Position numbers and translations under genes: made by a program
Source: Rhizopus arrhizus
Lineage: Eukaryota > Mucoromycota > Mucoromycetes > Mucorales > Rhizopodaceae
Assembly (NCBI GenBank): GCA_024220505.1
Contig: JAKZZE010000026.1
Coordinates: 186,001-250,000, forward strand
Direction: 5' to 3'
Length of the DNA: 64,000 bases
Notes under the pieces: generated by a model
The model's input: the letters and a program-made list of their open reading frames with translations, nothing else
Database searches by the model: none
Told to the model about the DNA's origin: nothing
In this document: positions 25,286-36,991 of the stretch, one piece after another
Position numbering within the stretch: the stretch's first letter is position 1
Layout: every line of letters starts with the position of its first letter

Positions 25286-25845
25286 GAAAAGAAAAATAGA
25301 GGAGAGAGAGAGAGAGAGACAAAAGGAAAAAGAAAGGGGTTCCCTTTAAAATGTAATATCTCATTCTATAAATGGTATCCGTAGTTCGAAATGTCAAATT
25401 CAAATCCAAATTTAATGCCTCCCTTTGTCTATACAACCGCCAAGTCTGTCTTAATAAAATTATACTGTACAAACACTTTTTTTTTTTGACATTACAGTTT
25501 GAATATGTGTACAATATGTTCTAAGCCTATTGCTTTTCACTTATTTATATGTATATTTCTAAAACATGTTTGAGAATTCTGCAGTAGAAAAATGAATGCA
25601 CAAAAGATAGAATTAGATGCAGCTAGTTAATTAGAGAAAACATGTATAAATTAGATATTTTCTCAACAACAAAAGCGACTGCATAAGGAGATATTTCAAA
25701 GGCTAGCAAATAAAGACAGCATTGCTGTGATCTTTCTGCGCAGTGAACACAAAAGAATAAACGTGAGGCTTTGCTAAAAAAGAAAAAAAAACGATGAGTA
25801 GAAAAAAAAATCCTTCTTTTTTTTTATCATTCTTTCTTTTCTGAA
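25286..25845. promoter_or_regulatory. Divergent promoter region, sphingomyelinase-like gene and ERG26
   Basis: The 560 bp between two divergently oriented start codons must hold both promoters. Visible features are a (GA)n run at 25303-25320, a T run near 25478 and a T-rich tract 20-45 bp before the ERG26 ATG. No specific operator was recognised. Confidence 0.4.
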
Positions 25846-26985
25846 ATGACTTCTTACTTGGTCATTGGTGGTAATGGATTTTTAGGCCAACATGTTCAAG
25901 AACAAATCCGTCTTGTCAAAGACGCTTCCACCATCACCGTCTTTGATTTATCTAGGCCCAAGCATCCCGAACCGGACGTCCGGTATGTGGTAGGCGACTT
26001 GCGCAACTATCAGGATGTATACGATGCTTTAGAAGGCATTACTGCTGTGATTCACACCGCTTCTCCACCTCCTGTTGATTCGGATCATCCACCTCGCGAT
26101 CTTTACTTTGATATCAATGTCAAGGGTACATTGAATGTGATCAAGGCATGCCAGGAGAGAGGCATCAAGGTGCTTGTTGTCACAAGCTCAGGAAGTGTGA
26201 TTTCCACGGGTGAAGAAATGGTGAATGTGGATGAAGACACACCTTATCCGTCTAAAGCCATTGACGTATACACAGAATCCAAGGTAAGCTATGCATGAGT
26301 AGCAAAGTATCTGACAATGTTTGTTTAGATTGAATGTGAAAAGCAAGTATTGAATGCCAATGGCGTGAAAGGATTACTCACCTGCACCCTTCGTCCTTCT
26401 GCCATCTTTGGTCCTCGAGACCCTCTTATGATCCCTGGAATGATCCAAATTTGTCGTAACGGGCAGCATCGCTATCAAACGGGGAACAATCAGTCCCTGA
26501 TGGATTTTACCTATGTTGGCAACATTGCTTATGCTCACGTCTTGGCCGCCCAGAAGCTCGCAACTCCAGGCTCTGGTGCAGCAGGTCAAGCTTTCAATGT
26601 CACCAATGGAACGCCTATTCCTTTTTGGGACTTTGCTTCACGTGTCTGGGCCACCTATGGTTATCATATGCCTAACCACAAAAAAATAATCCTGTCAAAA
26701 CAAACCAGTTTTACTATTGCATCTATCCAAGAGAAAATTTATCGCTTTAAGCTATTGTTTTGGGATGAAAGTCAAGTGAAAAAGAGTTTGTCCAAGGCAA
26801 GGTTAAAACAAGCCATGGCATCGCGTTATTTTAATATTGAAAAAGCAAGAACTCTACTTGGTTATGAACCTCAAGTGAGCTTAGATGAAGGCATCAAATT
26901 AAGTGTAGCTGTAAGTTAAACATGAAAATTATAAAAGAAACTCATTCGTTACGTATAGTGGTATAAAGAACAATACCCACAATAA
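25846..26985 (+). CDS. ERG26: Sterol-4-alpha-carboxylate 3-dehydrogenase (decarboxylating)
   Basis: C-4 demethylation step of ergosterol synthesis: oxidation at C3 with loss of the 4-alpha carboxyl group, on the ER membrane with Erg25 and Erg27. Three exons (25846-26283, 26329-26910, 26959-26985) give 348 residues. Features of the 3-beta-HSD/extended SDR family are the Rossmann motif VIGGNGFLGQHV (about 6-17), the cofactor-side VVGDLRN, and the catalytic Tyr-Lys pair in YTESK (142-146), which is interrupted right after the Lys by an intron. Further support comes from LRPSAIFGPRDPLMIPGM and MDFTYVGNIAYAHVLAA. The last exon encodes only WYKEQYPQ and the stop. No clear C-terminal membrane anchor is seen. 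A relative such as another 3-beta-HSD is possible, but the overall match to NSDHL/Erg26 is good. Confidence 0.88.
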
Positions 26986-26994
26986 AGATATTTT

Positions 26995-28256
26995 TTAATA
27001 ATTATTCCAAGCATTTGGATTTTCTTGTTCTTTCATATCTACTTCTTCTTGTATTTGCATTTGTACATAAGCTAATTTATCAACAAGTGTCTTCATTGCC
27101 ATAGTAACGACTTCTTCAGGTGCCAAAGATCCAACAGTCTATACAACATTTTAAGTAAGAGCATTGCTTTCCACTAAAAAAAACAAATTTACTTCTGCTT
27201 CAAAATAAAATTTATCTGGTTTGGCATTATAATCAAAAGCTAAAAAAAAAAGAGGGGATGAATACAGCGTCCGAAGGATATTTTAAACAACTTACGTGCA
27301 TCTTTGTCAGGTGGAGATTCGAATTGTGCATTTTTACTCAATGGCCTATATATTCTACTGTTTAGTATGGACTCTCTATTTTAACATGCAATCGTCTTAC
27401 CATTCTTCTTCTGTTTCTTCAAACCAATAAGATGTATGCCTTAACTTGTTATAAGGATCATATTCAAATGCTACACCACTCACTGGACTCCATTTAGCAT
27501 GTTCCTTTGCCACACCCTAACAAACTGTCAATATTCTTTTGTTATGGCATTGGCTCTCTTACTTTTTTCGCAATGCATTTTAGTTTTAATTCATGACCTT
27601 TACGCAACTTGACCAAGAGTACGCCTGAATCGTCCTTGTCTATGATAACAGTTGAGAGATCCGTTCAAGTAATCATGTACATGTATATACCTTGTAACAC
27701 GGGTGTAAATGAAGGATTGGTTGACATCAAGTCTCGTGTCGTGACATCCTTTGTTCTATCATCTGTGCATTTGACGTGAAGTGTTAATTCTACAGAACAT
27801 TCTGAGCAATATTGTGAACAAGTACAATCCTAAATGCATTGTTATTTTTTTTGGTCTCAAATGATTACAAATCGTGACAAGCTTACTCTAGTATAACGTA
27901 ATTTTTCCACTTCTCGACTATCAATAGGCACCATACCAAGTCGGTGAGCAATGAATTCATCAGCAAGTACAGTTGTGTTTGTTTCAATTTCTACCATGTC
28001 AATAGCTATATATTATTGCATTAGCATGTTATCTTTTATTTTTATCCAATTTTTCTTTACCAACAGTAGGTACTTCGGCAATCATAACTCGACGAAGAGC
28101 GTTTGCAACACTGTAAAATTGAGTACAGTTAATTATTGATTTCAAATTGATTTACCTAAGATCAGTGTCACTAAGAATAAAGTTGATGCGATCTTTGGTA
28201 AGCTCTCTTATAGTGATGCTAGGTCCACTAAGACCATAAGAGGTTCCAATATCCAT
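26995..28256 (-). CDS. RPB3: RNA polymerase II subunit RPB3
   Basis: The alpha-like subunit that heterodimerises with Rpb11 and nucleates assembly of RNA polymerase II in the nucleus. Nine exons (28256-28156, 28110-28061, 28005-27887, about 27829-27691, 27639-27563, 27516-27401, 27345-27296, 27239-27193, 27138-26995) give 280 residues; human RPB3 has 275. Key sequences are [39 protein letters not shown] (the alpha-motif) and [20 protein letters not shown]. The zinc-binding cluster [10 protein letters not shown] lies at residues 92-101. The C-terminus is MQIQEEVD followed by NAWNNY. It is convergent with ERG26, with only nine bases between the two stop codons, so the 3' UTRs must overlap. It has the highest intron density of the short genes in the window. 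Confidence 0.94.
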
Positions 28257-29198
28257 AATAATGCCTTTACAAAAAAAAAAAAAAAAAGAAAAAATAAAAG
28301 ACAGCTCTTTTTTTTTTTTTCTTTGGTCCAAGTCGAGGTATGAATTTCACCCAATAGAAAACAGATATCGCCGTAAAGCTTATTTTGGCGCTGACAGTGC
28401 TATTTTGCTAGGCAAGTGCCCAAAATCAGAGTCAATAAAGGATAACAATATTTTCTGTTTTATATCCTTGTGCTAAAATGTATTGAAGCAGGTTTGATTG
28501 GATGACGAAAAATGAAGAATGAGAAAAACGGCAGCTTGGAACCTTCTAAAAGACGAACCATCAAAGTAGAAGGTAGCTTTGATGGTATCAATAGTTTCCC
28601 TGCAGCTGAATGTCACAAGTGAAGCTGACGGTCGGTTCACTCTGTATATCAATGATGGTTCTTGTTTGAACAGCAGGTTGCAAACGACCAGCCGATTATA
28701 AAAAGAATGATGCTACCTTTGTAGCTTTCTTTTTTGTATATGGAACATATAAAAAAGATATCAAGCTCAGTAAGCAGTACTAAATTAGCTGCTGCAGTGG
28801 ATGAAATAAAGATGGTATCCAGGCGGTGTTATTAGCATTGCAAATTATTTGCCATCAGAAACTACCCTTGTATTCTCAAACTTTTTTTTTTTTTTACAGA
28901 TAACCTTAATAGTAAATGTAAAAGAGAACATAACATGGTTGTGTTGTTTACCAGCCTTATGGCCCAATAACAAAGCCTTTTGTTTTCTTACTCTAATGAT
29001 GATATCCATTCAACTAGACGACCTTTCTTTCTATCGAATGAATACTTTCAAGGTAGCCTACAGAAAGTCCTTCACCATCCTTATTCAATGGCCCTATTTT
29101 TTTGATCTTGCAAATAAAAATTGTAAAAACCAGGTTTGTAATATACTGACCAGCCTTTTCAAAGGGCCACGGTTTGATTGCTTCTTTTTTTTTTTTTA
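28257..29198. other. Intergenic DNA, RPB3 promoter side
   Basis: Contains A and T homopolymers near 28270-28325 and a 10-bp perfect inverted repeat (ACCATCAAAG, CTTTGATGGT) near 28557-28586. A 117-codon open stretch at 28849-29202 has low-complexity Phe runs and no recognised homology and is not accepted as a gene. Confidence 0.4.
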
Positions 29199-30412
29199 TT
29201 AAAAAGAAGGAGGAGGAGGAGGAGGAACCATTTGACTTTTATAATTTTCATAAAGAGAATCAAGGAATACAGGATCACGCTAAGACATGTTAAAAAGAAG
29301 CGATGGCGACTCTAATGTTTTGTTATACCTGAATCATAGTAAGCACTTGTTGAATAAATTCATGCTTTGATAATAACGGCCGCCCGTTGAACCTTCTAGC
29401 GATCTCGGGTTGCATCAAACCCATCATCTGTTGTTGTGGTAAAAAGGGTTGTTGTTGTGGAGGTATAGGAGGAGGTACAGGAGGTGAGATACCACTCTGA
29501 AGGACTTGCAGTAAAGACAGATTTCTCGCATTCGGAGGAGGAACAGGCGGTGCCATGACCTGCACTGGACTACCATTCATCACTGGCTGTTCAGACACAA
29601 ACGGCAACCGTCTTGGGTCTTCTTTTGGCTTTAGCATATTGAGCAAGTCACTGCCTTCGTGCTGCTTTGGTGAATTTTTTTCCTGTTTTTCAGGAATGAG
29701 CGTGGTTTTGTCGGATGCCTTTTTGAGCATGTCAAGTATATCAACTTTGGGCTCTGGTGGATTGGGTTTTTGTGGTTTCTGGATTGAAGGTAAAGACTTG
29801 ATGCCTTCATGTAATCTGCATTATGATTGTTTTAGAAACTAAGCAAAGAAAGTACCGATTCAGTGAGCTGTTGAACTTACTGTTGAACTTTTGACAAAAT
29901 ACGCTCTCTATCTTTCTTTTCAAATAGCCATAAAGCACAGGCTTCTCCTAAATGTACAAATCAACACAACTTGACGCATTTTTTTTTTTTTTTTTTTCTA
30001 ACCCTCCGTTGTTTGGTAAATGATGAACTCGTCTGTCAAGTTGATTTCTTCAAAATCTGTTAAATTCAGACAGTAGTTTTCGATGGATAATCTGTTCAAC
30101 ACATATAAACTAAAATAGGGATGACATTTTCTACACTGAAATGTTAAATACACTCCAAGCTGACACTATTCCTTTTACCCTTTTGTTAGAAACATGACAC
30201 CTTCATATCCAAGTTTTTCCTAATAAACGAATTTTAGTTGGATAAAGTGACGAGATGTAAAAAAAACCAGATGGTGTTTTTACCCAACTTTTTTTCTCAA
30301 TGTCGAATTTATATACTACTGCATGTGCTGACTGGTCTAAAATATCAGTAATATTTGGGTCATGTCGTCTTAGCACTTCCAAGTTTAATTTTTTGCGTGC
30401 AACAGGTTCCAT
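29199..30412 (-). CDS. DCP1: mRNA-decapping enzyme subunit 1
   Basis: Activator of the Dcp2 decapping enzyme in cytoplasmic mRNA decay bodies. Six exons (30412-30284, 30219-30179, 30091-30003, 29947-29881, 29815-29329, 29279-29199) give 297 residues. The EVH1-like fold starts ARKKLNLEVLRRHDPNITDI, then SAHAVVYKFD, then W joined to EKLGYEGVMFLTKG, and ends ACALWLFEKKDRERILSKV. A long linker rich in Pro and Gln follows (VMAPPVPPP, SPPVPPPIPPQQQ). The C-terminal helix (LSKHEFIQQVLTMIQ joined to RDPVFLDSLYENY) resembles the Dcp1 trimerisation domain. The protein ends in VPPPPPPSF. Only about 117 bp separate its ATG from the stop of the upstream gene MPP6 on the same strand, so the promoter lies there or inside MPP6. 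Confidence 0.9.
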
Positions 30413-30529
30413 AGTTTGTTATTTTGTTACAATAAAAAAAAAAGAAAAGATGCTTGTTTTTTTTTTAAGCGTAAAAAAGATTCATTCATATCGAGCACGT
30501 GACTCTTTCTTATGTACATTTTATTTTTC

Positions 30530-31159
30530 TTATTCAGGCTTAATAAAACCTGTTGTTTTAGGCTGCTTTTTGGGTTGATCGGCTTCTTTGGGCGCCCTTC
30601 TCTTTTTTGATTTCTTTTGGACAGATCGAATGGTCGCCATTTCTTGAACAAACGATTTTTCATATGCTTTCTGAGCATCGTCTTGTTCTTCTTCTCGCGC
30701 CTTTCTTTGTGCATTCTCTATTTCTTCATTGGTTCTCTATTCAAACTCTCAGCATACTTTTTTGTATGGTATTATTATTATTATTACTTCTGTTTCCTTG
30801 TTGAAATTCTTGAAGGATCTTCTGCCTACGGTTGAATCGGGTGTAAATGCAAGATAACTCGATTGACATTCTATTTGTATTTTACTATATATCAAAGACG
30901 TGTAAGAAAATGAATAGAATCCTCTTTTTTTTACTTTACGGTTTCTGTATCTCGGTATCTTTTGTGTCTAGTACCCATTCAGCTTCTGAAATGACTCGTT
31001 TACGTTCCTTTTCTAATTGTTCTTGTACTTCTTTTTCTAAAGACCTTTGCATGAACTATATATTAATAGTTAATGGTGAATCCAATGTCGACTTTATTTT
31101 AATTTAACCTTCATGCCCAAAAGTCTACTGGATGCCTTCTTGGGCTCCTTTTTGTCCAT
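30530..31159 (-). CDS. MPP6: M-phase phosphoprotein 6 family, nuclear exosome cofactor
   Basis: Small basic nuclear protein that links the exosome to RNA substrates, including 5.8S rRNA precursors. Four exons (31159-31109, 31055-30940, 30884-30788, 30736-30530) give 156 residues. The diagnostic N-terminal block SSRLLGMKFMQRSLEKEVQE is created by splicing after GMK. YLAFTPDSTVGRRSFKNFNK is the second conserved patch. The C-terminus is charged and Lys-rich (VQKKSKKRRAPKEADQPKKQ) and ends FIKPE. The third intron begins with (GTAATAATAATAATAATA). Alternative reading frames across the last exon are longer but have no matching partner exons. Confidence 0.88.
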
Positions 31160-32839
31160 TGTTAATTAGAGTAGAAAAAAATAAAAAGAAAATTTACCAT
31201 TTTTTACAATGAAATAAAAAAATAAAGTCACGAATGATAGAAAGTATTCATGTCTCTAAATCACTTTATAGAAACGCTTGGGTAAGATATTGATCTTTAC
31301 ATGGTCAAGCACCTGAAGGTTCAATCCTTTTTAATGCATGAATGGTACATGTGTCTATTATTGGTCGCCTAGTCTTTTTTTTTTTTTTGTATACAAGAAG
31401 CCTCTGGAAATGACAGTGTCTTTTTATATCCCTTTAGAAAAATAAAATATTGATGAAAATAAGCAAAGGCAATTCAAAATTAGGGCATGTTTTATTCTTA
31501 ACCCAGAGTTAAAAAAGAGGAGTCAAATAGGCGATGATCAAGATCACAAATCCTGATTTTGCCATCAAAAAAAATACAAGGCTCTAAATCCAGTATTCCC
31601 TTTCTCAGTCCATCGATATCGTATTGTTTCATGGGACCTTAGTTACCTAGTAAAACTAAATTGTACTCTTCATCATTTCTTGACTATCAAAAGATCTTGA
31701 CTTATCGGAGAGTAATCCATTTTAGAATACTTTAAAAGCAAGAAAAAAAAAACTCCATACAACAGTATCCATAGGCACTCTAGTATATCTTGTTAAAGAT
31801 GGTACAACCTTGACAGAAGAAATTGAAATTGACACAAAAGTGGTTAAAGAGACGAAAAGACGCAGTGTGTGACATGTTTTGCTGTAGGTGATCAGTATAA
31901 AAGGTATGAAGGATACATCAAGAGATGTTTGTCTTTAGGACACTCCACATAAAAAACAAAGAGAGTGGGATGATGGCCTCAGTGGATAGTAGCAAAAGCG
32001 TGCGAATGGTTCCAGTCCTCCTATCATGCAAAGCGGACCGGATGACAAGAAACAAACAGACTGGGCCAACTGAATGAAAGGGACAGCAAAGGCTCAGGAC
32101 AGACCCGTGCTCTCGTTATTTTTTTTTTTTTTCTTGGTATCCGGTACAGCCTGTTGGAAAAAGGTTTTTTTTTTATTCAGTGACCGAGGTCGTGTTATTT
32201 TCCAACGAGTGGCTCAAAAAAAAACATGAAACACTGGACAAAACGTTGATCTAGTTTGTATCGATGGCTGAGTTCAATCAAGGGCATTCAGCACGTTTCA
32301 AGACACTCGAAAGCACATCCTTTGAGCTAGCCAATTCGCCTCTCGTCGTTTTTTTTTTCAGTGGATGGGGCTAGGCCACTTCACAGCCCAAAGCTAGTTT
32401 TTTCATACACTTTCAATTGGACTTGCCCATGAACCAAAAATGACGCTTTCTTGTCTGCTTCACTCCAAGATGTCTCTGCCCCGCCTTGCTTGCACGGACC
32501 TTCCTTGTGTCTCTTTTTATTTCGTTTGTACCCAACATCATCCATGTGATCATTTCTATTGATATAAAAAATGACATCCAGCCGATGGTTCGTTTCTTTA
32601 CCGGGGGGACAGTTTTCGATGTCGCTTGGGAACGTCGGATGGTTTAAATCAAGTGGGGAGGTATTCTTTCAAAGTAAACGAGCCAGTAAAAAAGAAACAG
32701 GGAAATGGATCTTAAGGATCACTGAAAAAAAAAAAGTAAAGATCAATCATGCCTTTATTTTTCTGGCTTTAAAATAACATGCTTGGATGTGACCCTCATG
32801 ATGCAACACACGATCGGAAATAAAACGTGGAGGATGGGT
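31160..32839. other. Intergenic DNA upstream of MPP6
   Basis: About 1.7 kb lacking a recognised gene. It is less AT-rich than other intergenic parts from 31900 on. Its distal part is the 3' flank of the C2H2 gene. Short T tracts occur near 31378, 32119 and 32166. Confidence 0.35.
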
Positions 32840-33861
32840 TTATGTTTGAGGATGGTCTGGTGTGGACAAGGTGAGATTCAGGTTGTTCCAAATGATGGGT
32901 TTTGCTGCCAGAGGTTTGTTGATCCACTGGGCTTTTTCAGAAGGGGTGAGAGCACCGGGGTTTCTTTTGCTGGATCGGCTTGTGCCGTGCACGCGTAGGT
33001 GACGCCTCATGTTGCTCTGAACACTGAATTTACGGTTACAGCCCTTCTCTGGACATTCAAACGGTCTTTCGCCCGTGTGAGAATAAGTATGGATGCGTAA
33101 GGAGGAAGGTCGAGAGAAGGCCTTGGAGCAGTAGGAGCAGTAGTATCTCTTGCTGGGCGGTGGTCGTCTCTTTCTGGGCTGTGGCATGGTCTTCTCGCTC
33201 TCCTGGGATGGTTTCTGCACCGTTTCCGAATAACTCGATCCTTCACTGTCCGTCTCCTCTTCCTCCTCTCTTTCGTCTTCTTCCTCATCGGATGGTGTCG
33301 GACTGGTCGGTGCGTTGGTGGTCACGGTCGATGAGGATGAAGAAGAGGTGCACAAGAGAGGAAGGGGAGGGTCGATGGTGGGGCGGTGATGAGGCTGAAG
33401 TAAGAGATCGAATGTGTTGGTGGACACCGTACGACGATGACGAGTGATGGTGGATGGCGTGGTTGTGGTTGGATAAGGATGGGTATGATCAGAGTAAGAA
33501 CGAGAATGCAAGTTATGACGATAAGAAGAGAGATGAGGTCGGAAAGGTAAATGATGAAATAATAATGCTTGATTATTGGGTGGTTCATCAATTTTAGGCT
33601 CTATTGGAATAGGCTGAATTGAAAGTTTTTCCAGTTGTCCAGACACACTGGTTTCATTCATATTCTTTTGATCAACAAAAGGTTTAAAAGCACTTGAATG
33701 TTCTGATGCATGTCTTCTGTGTCCTCTCGATCTGTTGGCTGCTACTCTTTTATTATTATTATTTTCATTAAAAAAACAAGTGAAAGATTACCTTCATCTA
33801 AAGAAATTCCTTCAAGCATAGATTGAATAGATGGAAGTTTAGGCTTTTCATTAGATTGCAT
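32840..33861 (-). CDS. C2H2 zinc-finger transcription factor, two fingers
   Basis: Two exons (33861-33792 and 33741-32840) give 323 residues. The first exon encodes MQSNEKPKLPSIQSMLEGIS, and splicing joins it to ANRSRGHRRHASEHSSAFKP. Residues about 60-220 are low-complexity: His/Ser/Thr/Pro-rich, then an acidic run (DEEEDEREEEEETDSEG) that could serve in activation or protein contact. A basic linker (PRKRRPPPSKR) precedes two adjacent C2H2 fingers at about 225-247 (YYCSYCSKAFSRPSSLRIHT then YSH) and 252-276 (FECPEKGCNRKFSVQSNMRR then HLRVH), joined by the classical TGERP linker. It is a nuclear DNA-binding regulator of unknown target. Antisense open frames across the acidic and Arg-rich region are shadows. 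Confidence 0.85.
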
Positions 33862-34892
33862 CTTTTGAAGTAAGGAATGGAGAAAAAGAAAAGGGATATG
33901 AAATAGAAGAAATTGATCAAAAAGAATAAAAAAAAAAAAAAAAAAGGATCAGCAATTTTTTATTTGTAAGACAATTACAGTGACCGCTTGTAAGTTTTTT
34001 TTTTTATTTATTTAGAGACTCAGTACAGTGTTACCATAAAGATGAACAGGATGACTAGAGAGGCATTACTTTGTCTTGTATAAACCATTCTTATTCAAAA
34101 TACTCTAGCATCATGATCAGATCTGAGGCTTTTATGCTTGATGAATATTTCTTTAGATTTCTATCATGCGACTTGAAGAGAATGGAGTCTCGGAAAGAGG
34201 ATGTAAGAATGGCTTTACTATTTTAATTTTATTTATTTTTATCTACAATCTATCCCTTTTTTGTTCATCTTCTCGTGCGTTATGAATTGTATTCAGTGGA
34301 TCACTCTTAAACCATTTAAAACAGCATGGGTTGAATACTAGAACAACAAAATGGGATTCATCTTTCCAAAAAAAAAGTTCAATATTCTAGTTTCATCCAA
34401 CACAACCAATAGACACAAATGATATCTGATCGCTAGGGATGACACGGAGCTAGAATTTGAGTGTTTTGGATTTCTCATTTTTGGGATGAGGGCTAATAGG
34501 GCATTAGAAGTCCTTTGTTGGATCAAGGTCAGGGTACCCAGGCCAAGCACGGTCATTGCAGATCATTTGTTGATCGTCTGCCCTACATGAAAGTCTTGGT
34601 TTGATAAATAACTCTTTATTCTTTCAAACTTTTAATAAAAATTGATCTTTTCTGTCCCTATTCGCTTAAGAAATCAGTTGCAAAACAGTCGGATTTACAT
34701 CGCTTTCGGTTGTTATCTAAAGTGAAACGTATCGACTGTTTGTCTTTTAATGAATATGAGCTAAAGTGGATGATATCGACAAGATGATTATCATCATATC
34801 CTTACTTTTCGTTTTCTCTTTTAACTTGTTATTAACGTATTGTTACATGAACAATTTCTGCCTTTCAACAAAATAAATGTGTTCTTTTCTGG

Positions 34893-34923
<31 letters not shown>

Positions 34924-36539
34924 GCTTGTATTAGGATTACTAGACGATCTAAAGAAGAAGTGTATGATCCTTGTGTTTATGAAACTATATAAATAATGGA
35001 AATGAAGGATGTCTATCTTATTCTTTAGACATAACCCTATCTTTTGAATAGAACATGGATAAATTTGATTGAAATAAACACTTTTACGAATCTTTGACAG
35101 TCAGCGGTACCTTTCCACTAAAGCATCAGGTTTTCAGTTTTTTTTTTTCCCTGCTAATACGCCAAGCATCAAATTTTAAAAATATGACTTTAGATACCAT
35201 CTACCACTTGAACTATTACAACTTTGAATTTCCTGTAGTTTATAAAAGATAATAAACATCTCAATACAACTAGGAATTTGTAATTTTTTTTTTTTCAAAA
35301 AAAAAAAAAGAAATTAGCAAACACAAATTCGCCTGTCTCGAGGACTTTGTGTGTTTTTTTAAAAAAAAAATAAAGTGAACAAGTTAGCCACTGCAGAGGC
35401 GCCAGACTGCTCTTACCGACTTTCTTAAGTCTCATAATTAAGGACAACTGCCTATTACATTCCTCTTTTTTTTATTAAAAAAAAAGGGGGGGGGGTGGAA
35501 AACTTCACTGCAAGTTCTCGCTAACCGGTGAACAAAGTTCTCTTTTTTTTTTTTAAAAAAAAAACATCACTTACCTGCAAGAAAGTCAAGTCTTTTTTCT
35601 TACATAGCATTTTATTGACTCGATCTTTTTTGTTTGGTTAATCTTCTTGACCCAAGTGAGTCATAAATCAATACAAATGATGACTTGTTTTGCCAATCCA
35701 TTCTACCAAGCTTGCTTACAGTGGTGATTTCAACTCGTTTACTTTCTGTTTGTTCCTTTTTTCCAAGTCGGCCATCTCTTTCTCTTCACGTACCTTATTT
35801 TTGTCGTAACCATGGCATATCTAATGGTTTGCACTTGTACCAAAACACTCCAAATACTTTTAACTTTTTGAATACTTTTGATATTCAGATAATGAAATCC
35901 TGTTTTTGATTTTTGCAACAATTTCTTATAAACCCAAGCTACTTTATATTTCAAAATAAATTGCCTTTGTAAAAGTCATGGCCTAATGAATGAATCTTAA
36001 ATAGATCAATCACAAAACAAGGCTTAGACTATATACATCTATGATTAGACACTCTGAACTGGTAATTATTATTCGTTTTGTTATGGCATCGAGATATAGA
36101 ATAGATATACCAATCGAATGGATATATTTTATTAATATTGAAAACCACTTTTTATCGCTTCACTCCCAAAGTCTCTAGAATGCCCTCTTTTTTTTGGTAT
36201 TAAAGTATGACTTTAATTAAATGATGTGGAATTAAACAAAAAGGAAAATTCGTCATAAAAGATTTGCAGTATGCGGAAGAAGGATCTTAAGGAGCTTGTT
36301 CATAAAGATACAGCCCATGACGTTTCCAAAGAGCATAAAAACCATGACCAGTGCATTGGAGCTGATCAGACTGGAGTGAGGGGTGTATTGTTGGTATTTG
36401 AGCATGATAAAAATAACCAGAGATCATCCAGTAGGACAGTGAGGAAAGGAAAGACCTGCCAATACTTGCGATTGACGAGGACATCCGACTACAAAGAGAG
36501 TTTCCTCTAGAATGCTTATTCTAGGTTAAGCTAAACAGC
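33862..36539. other. Intergenic DNA with T/A palindromic tracts
   Basis: No gene supported over 2.7 kb. A T run of about 24 lies near 34900-34923. Four T-run/A-run palindromes cluster in 35280-35565; one of them is followed by ten G. A 65-codon minus-strand open stretch at 36287-36484 and a 79-codon + strand one over it have no recognised homology. Confidence 0.45.
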
Positions 36540-36991
36540 CTAGGACTTGTATTGTCCAACAAAGAGCAGCTTTCTCCCCCAGCCTTTCTTTTTTACTTTA
36601 TCTTCTTTTTTGAACTCCTTTAACACTTCCCTTTTAAAGAAACCTATATAATCAAAGCCAGTTTAATTCGTAAAAAGTTTTACTCCAATAAAGATTGTTA
36701 CAATATATACCTTCAGCATGTAAAAAATTACATAATTGGCTCAGAATTTCATCTTGAATCTTTGCTTCTGTTATAAAGTGATCTATTCCACTCTGGAAAA
36801 TAGTTTACTGACCAAAGTCGAATGTATTTTTCTAATCTTTTAAAAAGTACTATTGTTGATTACATGTGTTTGTGGGATTTTCATACCCTTTGAATTGTCA
36901 AAGGATATACTTTTTTTTTTGCAATCGTTTCTACCAATAATAGTTTGAAATCATCCACTGCTCGTGTTGTATGACTTTGTGGATCTGACAT
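36540..36991 (-). CDS. Small orphan protein, 96 residues, three exons
   Basis: Not recognised. Exons 36991-36887, 36792-36711 and 36643-36540 join in phase with good signals (GTATGA...TTTTCCAG, GTATAT...ATATAG) into 97 codons. The protein starts MSDPQSHTTRAVDDFKLLLV, has a predicted helical middle (SGIDHFITEAKIQDEILSQL then CNFLHAEG) and ends in a Lys-rich tail (KREVLKEFKKEDKVKKKGWG then RKLLFVGQYKS). No signal peptide or membrane segment. That three phases agree across two introns is the main reason to call a gene. A role as a small basic cytosolic or nuclear protein is all that can be said. Confidence 0.5.

Noticed and set aside
28849..29202. 117-codon + strand open frame
   Set aside because: Contains Phe runs from T homopolymers at both ends and no recognisable domain; it also runs into the 3' end of DCP1.
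31310..31340. tRNA-like B box (GGTTCAATCC)
   Set aside because: One base short of the consensus loop and no acceptor stem, D-arm or anticodon arm can be folded around it.
33007..33447. Overlapping Arg-rich and Trp/Arg-rich open frames across the C2H2 gene
   Set aside because: They are other-frame readings of the Ser/Glu-rich and His-rich coding sequence; the zinc-finger frame explains the region.
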